Part shown: in pieces, positions 59,601 through 64,000 of the stretch
Layout of the letters: the number at the start of each line of letters is the position of its first letter
Numbering within the stretch: position 1 is the first letter of the stretch
DNA from: Cardiocondyla obscurior
Taxonomy: Eukaryota; Arthropoda; Insecta; Hymenoptera; Formicidae
DNA: 64,000 bases
Reading direction: 5' to 3'
Assembly: GCF_019399895.1 (NCBI RefSeq)
Contig: NC_091864.1
Coordinates: forward strand, 1,900,001 to 1,964,000
Position numbers and translations under genes: made by a program
Notes under the pieces: generated by a model
What the model saw: the letters and a program-made list of their open reading frames with translations, nothing else
Database searches by the model: none
What the model was told of the DNA's origin: nothing

Positions 59601-60251
59601 GCAAAATCTTCACAATGAGAGGAAATTGAAAATTTTATTCCCGCTTCTATTCTTGTATTACTTACTTACATCATTTAAAGTTAAATTAACCAGATAAATC
59701 ACCAATATTAATCTGTTACATTAATATGTATACATATATTAATAATTTTATTCACATGAATGTAAAATTCGAAGAGTCTCTCGCGAGGATTTTAATTAAA
59801 AAAAAGAAAAGAAAAAAAATTTGACCCTTTGAACATTTCAACACGTGTTAATAAATGTTAAATCGTCACAACTCACCGTTTTGCCGGCGTCTCTCTCAAA
59901 AAGATCGAAATCGTGTCGCGTGAACGAGCTCAGCTCGATTATTTCGCAGATCTTATTCTCCTCGCTCCTTTTGGACACATCCCGCGCGAAGTCACAGCTT
60001 TCGGAATCGTTCGAATCGGTGGAGGACAAAAACGATCCGAGTGATCGATGACGATTCTTAACGCGATACGCTTTCGACGACTCCGTGATATCCAGATCGC
60101 TCAGCCACCAGCCGAAGTTTCCTTCACGGCCGGGCGACGAGTCGCGCCCGCCGGCGTCTCTTCCGTCCAGATAAAACATCACCCGGCAATCCCTGACGTT
60201 TTCCAATGAACGTGTTGCGGGTGCAGATATTAACGCGCCCGGAAATATTGC
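56673..60251 (-). CDS. Unrecognised gene, 3' part (four exons; 5' exons not found)
   Basis: I do not recognise this protein. Four exons join in phase 0: 60251-59877, 57911-57576, 57355-57068 and 56861-56673, encoding 345 residues up to a TGA. The first of these begins after an ACTTGCAG acceptor and has no suitable ATG, so the true N-terminus must lie upstream, probably beyond the window. The first half is hydrophilic, Ser/Asp/Glu/Arg-rich and probably disordered (for example SLGSFLSSTDSNDSESCDF). The second half looks helical. It includes NYWIYHLRDKIEQLQLANKE, a short coiled-coil candidate, and ends with VVKLLEGKLVNVPQKNWPF followed by a basic stretch. There is no signal peptide or membrane segment in this part. 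The last two exons are the surest; the link to the 59877-60251 exon rests on phase and open frame only. Confidence 0.6.
57428..57453. repeat. Poly-T run (poly-A on the minus strand)
   Basis: An uninterrupted run of 26 T on the plus strand in the 57356-57575 intron of the right-hand minus-strand gene. It is preceded by (ATT) units. It may be a slippage-prone microsatellite or the tail of an old retroposed fragment; no retroelement body was identified next to it. Confidence 0.8.
58048..58070. repeat. (AAAT)n microsatellite
   Basis: Tandem AAAT units followed by related A-rich sequence in the intron 57912-59876. The same intron also contains a GC-richer, CpG-bearing block at about 58200-58880 with overlapping open frames on both strands that I do not call as exons. 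Confidence 0.8.
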
Positions 60252-62449
60252 CTGCAAGTAGAAACGGATTGACGGGCGGAAGAAATCGAGTTTCGCAGTA
60301 ATTCCCGCTGAACGGGGAATGCCTGAAACGCGGGCGGCCGTGTCTCGAGATTTGCGCTCGCGACGAGCACAATCCCGATTTGTCGATAAATAAATTCTAC
60401 CAGACTTCGATTTGTCAGCGGCGAGCCTCGCGCCAAGTTTCGACGATAAGTCCCCGTACTCTCTCAGACGCGCGTTTCCTCTTTTCGAACCTTTGGAAAT
60501 TGGAAATAACTTGAAAATTCCTTGCCACGAACACGCGGCGCGGTAAGGTAAAAAGCAACGCGGCTGCGGTATCGCGATGCGATTGATAATTATTACAAAA
60601 TCGAAGAAAATACAATCATTAAAGAATACGCGAATGTAATATTTCCAAGTTGAATTTCGATCGCACGAGATAATAACAAGCGAACGATTTTATGGTAATT
60701 GATGAAAAAGCTTCAGCTACTCGCGCAACTTTGTTGCAGTGTTCTCATTCGAAAAACATCTGCGAAGGGAAATGTGCAGATAAAACGACCCGTTTCAGCT
60801 ACGTTCTTCTTTTATTATTAATTTTATCCGAGTTTTGTTCCGCTTTCTTGATCATTCTGCTTGAGCTGGATTCGCAAAGATATAGCGCGACTGAAAATGC
60901 ATGAATGGCACGGGGCTGCATTAAATTCCCAGCGTGTTATACGTTAAACATTAAATCTTTCACGAGTCAAACCGGGGGACTGTGGGTGTTTTACAGATGG
61001 AAACTCATACAGCGTTTCAACTTCGTTTATCCAGTAATGTCACTTAAGTATGCACTTAGCGTATGTGTGCGCCGAACAAGCGGTGAATTTTTCATTTCGT
61101 CCGGAATCTCACGCGCATCCCGCGCTCGCAAGAGGGCTTGCAAAATTCAACGGCCACCGATGCGTTTAATTAGCGGTGCAATTTACATCGGCGCACTTCT
61201 ATCGATTCTGTATCGCCGCTGTTTATTAGCGTTTTCAATGTCATTGGGCGGCTATAATGATATATTGCGCACATGCATGCGATCGCGATGATTCCCGGCG
61301 ACTGACGGGGAACGACGTGTCTGCGGGCACTATTCTGTATTCGCGATAACTCGCTGACCCGCGTATGCCGTGATAATTTCAACCGTAGATCGGCTGTCCG
61401 AACGCACGTATGCCTGTACGCGCGTGTGTGTAATCGCGCATCGTCATGATGTTGCTAAACAGCCTGGTAAGCGCGTGCAAATAACGCGATCGGAATTACA
61501 CGGCGATATAATTTGACGAAGAGAATCGTGAATAAAAATAAAAAATAAAAAAAAAAGAAGAAAAAGTCTCTTGAAACTTTAATGAAATAAATCCTGAGGA
61601 GCGTAAATAGAAAATTAAGTCTGGAACGACGTTTGCACAAGAAATTGAAATTAAACTGACGTAATATTTATATTAAAGAAAAGTATTTACCGTCATTTGT
61701 TAACGCATTAATAAAATTAAATATTAAAATTGATTTTCACGAAAAGAGAAATTTTATTTAACGAGACCCTTTTTTTTCTTTTTTAGATTTATTTTTATTT
61801 TTAACAATGTTCTAAATGCAGGATGTCTCTGTGTGTCTAGCTAAATTATGCAAAGATATCCGAGGAATTAAACATCTCTCTTAAACGCCGGATTATCCGG
61901 ATTAGCTGTCACAAATGCAATTTTCCCGCGTGGGAAACGCGAATGAGCCTCAAACGGTATTCGTAGCCAAACATCGGGGTGTACATACCGTTATCACGCT
62001 GATTAATTGCTTTGCTCAGGCTGATTAATTAACTAACCTCAGGCAACGAGCGCGTAAATATTCGATTATTATAATTCGCCTGGTATTAATCGGTGAATGA
62101 AACATTCGCAAACATCATCGATTTTCACTTTCGTTTTCGAAAGGAAGTGATAAGCGGTATCGTTTTATTCCGCCGCTGCCACTTCGGACGGCAATCTCTT
62201 TACCGCTTTCGTGCCGAATACCTCTCTTTTGCGCATCAATACGATGGCCATACTTTCGGGATTCGTGATAGCGTTGTTAATCGTTTAGCCGGACAATTTA
62301 GTGTCACTTGTCACGCGAAAGATAGGCAGGCCGAGAAATCTGAGTTCACGTTCCGATCCAAACTCCATTTTAATCGAACGAACGAATTAATGAGTCTGCT
62401 TGTTTCATCACGCAGTATTTTCGAGCGTGACAAAAGGGATACGCTCAAC

Positions 62450-62483
62450 AAAAAAAAAATAAAAAAAAAAAAAAAAAAAAAAA
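62450..62483. repeat. A-rich run
   Basis: Near-pure run of A interrupted by a single T. It ends about 130 bp before the tRNA-like remnant on the same strand and is not clearly part of the same element. Confidence 0.75.
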
Positions 62484-62609
62484 TTGCACATTAAGTTGTC
62501 AATAGAACACGCAGCTCGCGTCGTCTCGCCGATAACGCGACATTGCGCGTCCACGAGTGGCCGCGAGTCCGCGGATTGTCTTAAGAAATAAAACTGTTTT
62601 TCTATCAGT

Positions 62610-62680
62610 CAGCTTGTGGTCTAGGGGTACGATTACAGGTGTACTAATCCGCAAATAAGTGCGTATAAGTATTCGAGACT
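62610..62680 (+). pseudogene. tRNA-Pro-like remnant or tRNA-derived SINE head
   Basis: TGGTCTAGGGGTACGATTA (from 62617) closely matches the D-arm/box A of eukaryotic tRNA-Pro, which reads TTGGTCTAGGGGTATGATT. About 45 bp later, ATTCGAGACT (62671-62680) is a weak match to a box B. The anticodon stem, acceptor stem and 3' end of a functional tRNA-Pro cannot be folded from what follows, so this is not a working tRNA gene. It may be a decayed tRNA or a SINE promoter. Confidence 0.35.
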
Positions 62681-64000
62681 ACATGCTGATTTTCATTTTT
62701 TCCGAGAGATTTTTACGGGCAAAGTTCAATCGGGACCGAGAACGAACGAGCCGGCACGAAGGGGGATTTTTCGGAGCGCATTTCGGCGGGAATATTAATC
62801 AGGATGACGTGGACAGGCCTTGATCGAGGGAGAAAAATGATCGCGCATCACCGATAACGTTATCGCGGCCGCGTGCACCGCGCCGTTGCGCTCGCTATCA
62901 GGTGTAACGGACGCACGTGCATACCTGCGCGGCATGCGAGCCCGATTACTCGACGGCCTGAACGATTCCCGGGGAAAAATAATGCTGAAAGCCGGCGACG
63001 ATGGCCTTTTAAATCGCGAGAAAGCTGCTGAACGCTCAAACGAAAAATTTCTATTTACAAAGTATACGAAGCGGTAACGTCACGCGACTCGTTCCGCGTT
63101 AATCTCACAAATTCGCTTGAAATTCCCATAAAACGAGACCGGCAGGACGACGCGCATATCGCGCATTCGCATATAATTTGAAATCTATTTGCAAAGGTTG
63201 TTTGCGGAGTATCATTTTTTTTTTTTTATTTTCGTCCGACAAAGTGACAGCAAAACGGTTGAGTTTGCGAGATGCTCGGGTGGTCGAATTTATATTTTAT
63301 GTTTCTCTTTAGCGCGATGGCGAGATAAGTACACCCGAACGTTTGGCGAACATTAATTATGAACTCCACACGGCGGCATGATTCAAATTAGTCCCGATTC
63401 CGCATTTCGCGCGTTTGAAAGGCTGTAGAATTCCTTACGTGCATTAGTAGCGCAAAGTTCACCGCGTGATTCCGATTACGTTAATCTCGCTTTATCGAGA
63501 TCGCCGTTGACTTTTTACGATAAGATGAAATAGAATCGCGTTCTGCATCGTCGATGCGAGAAACCGCGGGCGTTGAATTTCATTGAATCGCGATAGCTAG
63601 AAGTTGCATCGACGACGCGGCCGGACAACACCCAACGTTCTTCACTTCTCGGTAAAACGTCTGGAGAATCTTCCCTCGCGAGTTATATTTCTCACGATAA
63701 TCTAGCGGCTCGATAACCCGATGATCGCTTCGTAGTCGCGCGACGTAGCGTGTTATCCGACGCAACCGTATAAAGTTATTGCGCGCGATAAAGTAATTAC
63801 GTAAGGCCGTAACGTGAAACGCATCACGTGAGGCAAGGCATATTATTTCCGATATATCCGCGACAGGTGAGGAACAAAGCGGATCATTTATCTCGAGTGT
63901 CTTCACATGAACGAAAGGGATAATGCGGGTTTCGTCGGCGGGTCGGGGTGGAGGCTTAAGGCTCAAGGTGAAGCGAAAACCATCCGGGAGCTTCTCCCGG

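Larger units (their letters stand above)
60252..64000. other. Probable intron or upstream region of the right-hand gene
   Basis: 3.7 kb of mixed AT-rich and CpG-containing DNA with no confidently recognised exon. Open frames such as 63580-63966 (minus) and 62093-62494 (plus) lack family resemblance and clear splice context. The region holds a tRNA-Pro-like remnant at about 62610-62680 and A runs at 62450-62483. Because the exon at 59877-60251 starts at an acceptor, at least part of this stretch is likely intronic. Confidence 0.45.

Noticed and set aside
1..64000. CRISPR arrays, bacterial operons, rRNA genes, complete transposons or integrated viruses
   Set aside because: None was seen on either strand. 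The window is spliced eukaryotic nuclear DNA, and no transposase or viral protein was recognised by eye apart from the domesticated-type HTH domains.

Overview
This window is nuclear DNA of an insect, most likely a hymenopteran and plausibly an ant. The genes are split by short AT-rich introns with GT-AG junctions. There are two classical odorant-binding proteins, CpG-rich promoter islands alternating with AT-rich intergenic DNA, and short inverted-repeat (MITE-like) elements. The encoded proteins are recognisable orthologues of conserved animal genes. The order is inferred from general character and no database was searched. Exon boundaries were read by hand from splice sites and checked by reading-frame phase.

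Layout. 1-1141 (-): 5' part of an unrecognised gene running off the left edge. 1733-7086 (+): NOMO (nodal modulator). 7584-8477 (-) and 10157-12060 (-): two odorant-binding proteins. 14502-17326 (+): a protein with two Tc1/PAIRED-type helix-turn-helix domains flanking a Gln-rich linker, with no transposase catalytic core. 18368-20269 (-): BCS1. 25939-30656 (-): Bicaudal D. 36049-36649 (-): CNBP-type zinc-knuckle protein. 39243-41057 (+): ribophorin I with an intronless coding region. 41955-43386 (+): TATDN1-type TatD nuclease. 44322-50143 (-): TMEM214. 51795-56195 (+): GAGA factor (Trithorax-like) with alternative 3' exons, each carrying its own zinc finger. 56673-60251 (-): 3' part of an unrecognised gene whose 5' exons were not found.

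This is ordinary gene-dense insect chromatin, not an operon or island. Several genes serve the endoplasmic reticulum (NOMO, ribophorin I, TMEM214), but nothing shows that they are co-regulated. Possible divergent promoter regions lie between the left-edge gene and NOMO, between CNBP and ribophorin I, and between TMEM214 and the GAGA factor gene. Gene pairs converge at NOMO/OBP, HTH/BCS1, TATDN1/TMEM214 and GAGA factor/right-hand gene.

The most interesting observations are: (1) the GAGA factor locus offers two interchangeable terminal exons, one with a C2H2 finger and one in which the last zinc ligand is Cys; (2) the same locus carries GA-rich tracts that could be its own binding sites; (3) the double-HTH gene arose by duplication of an intron-containing module and has a repeated, partly palindromic motif just upstream; (4) small mobile-element remnants sit against the NOMO start and inside an OBP intron.
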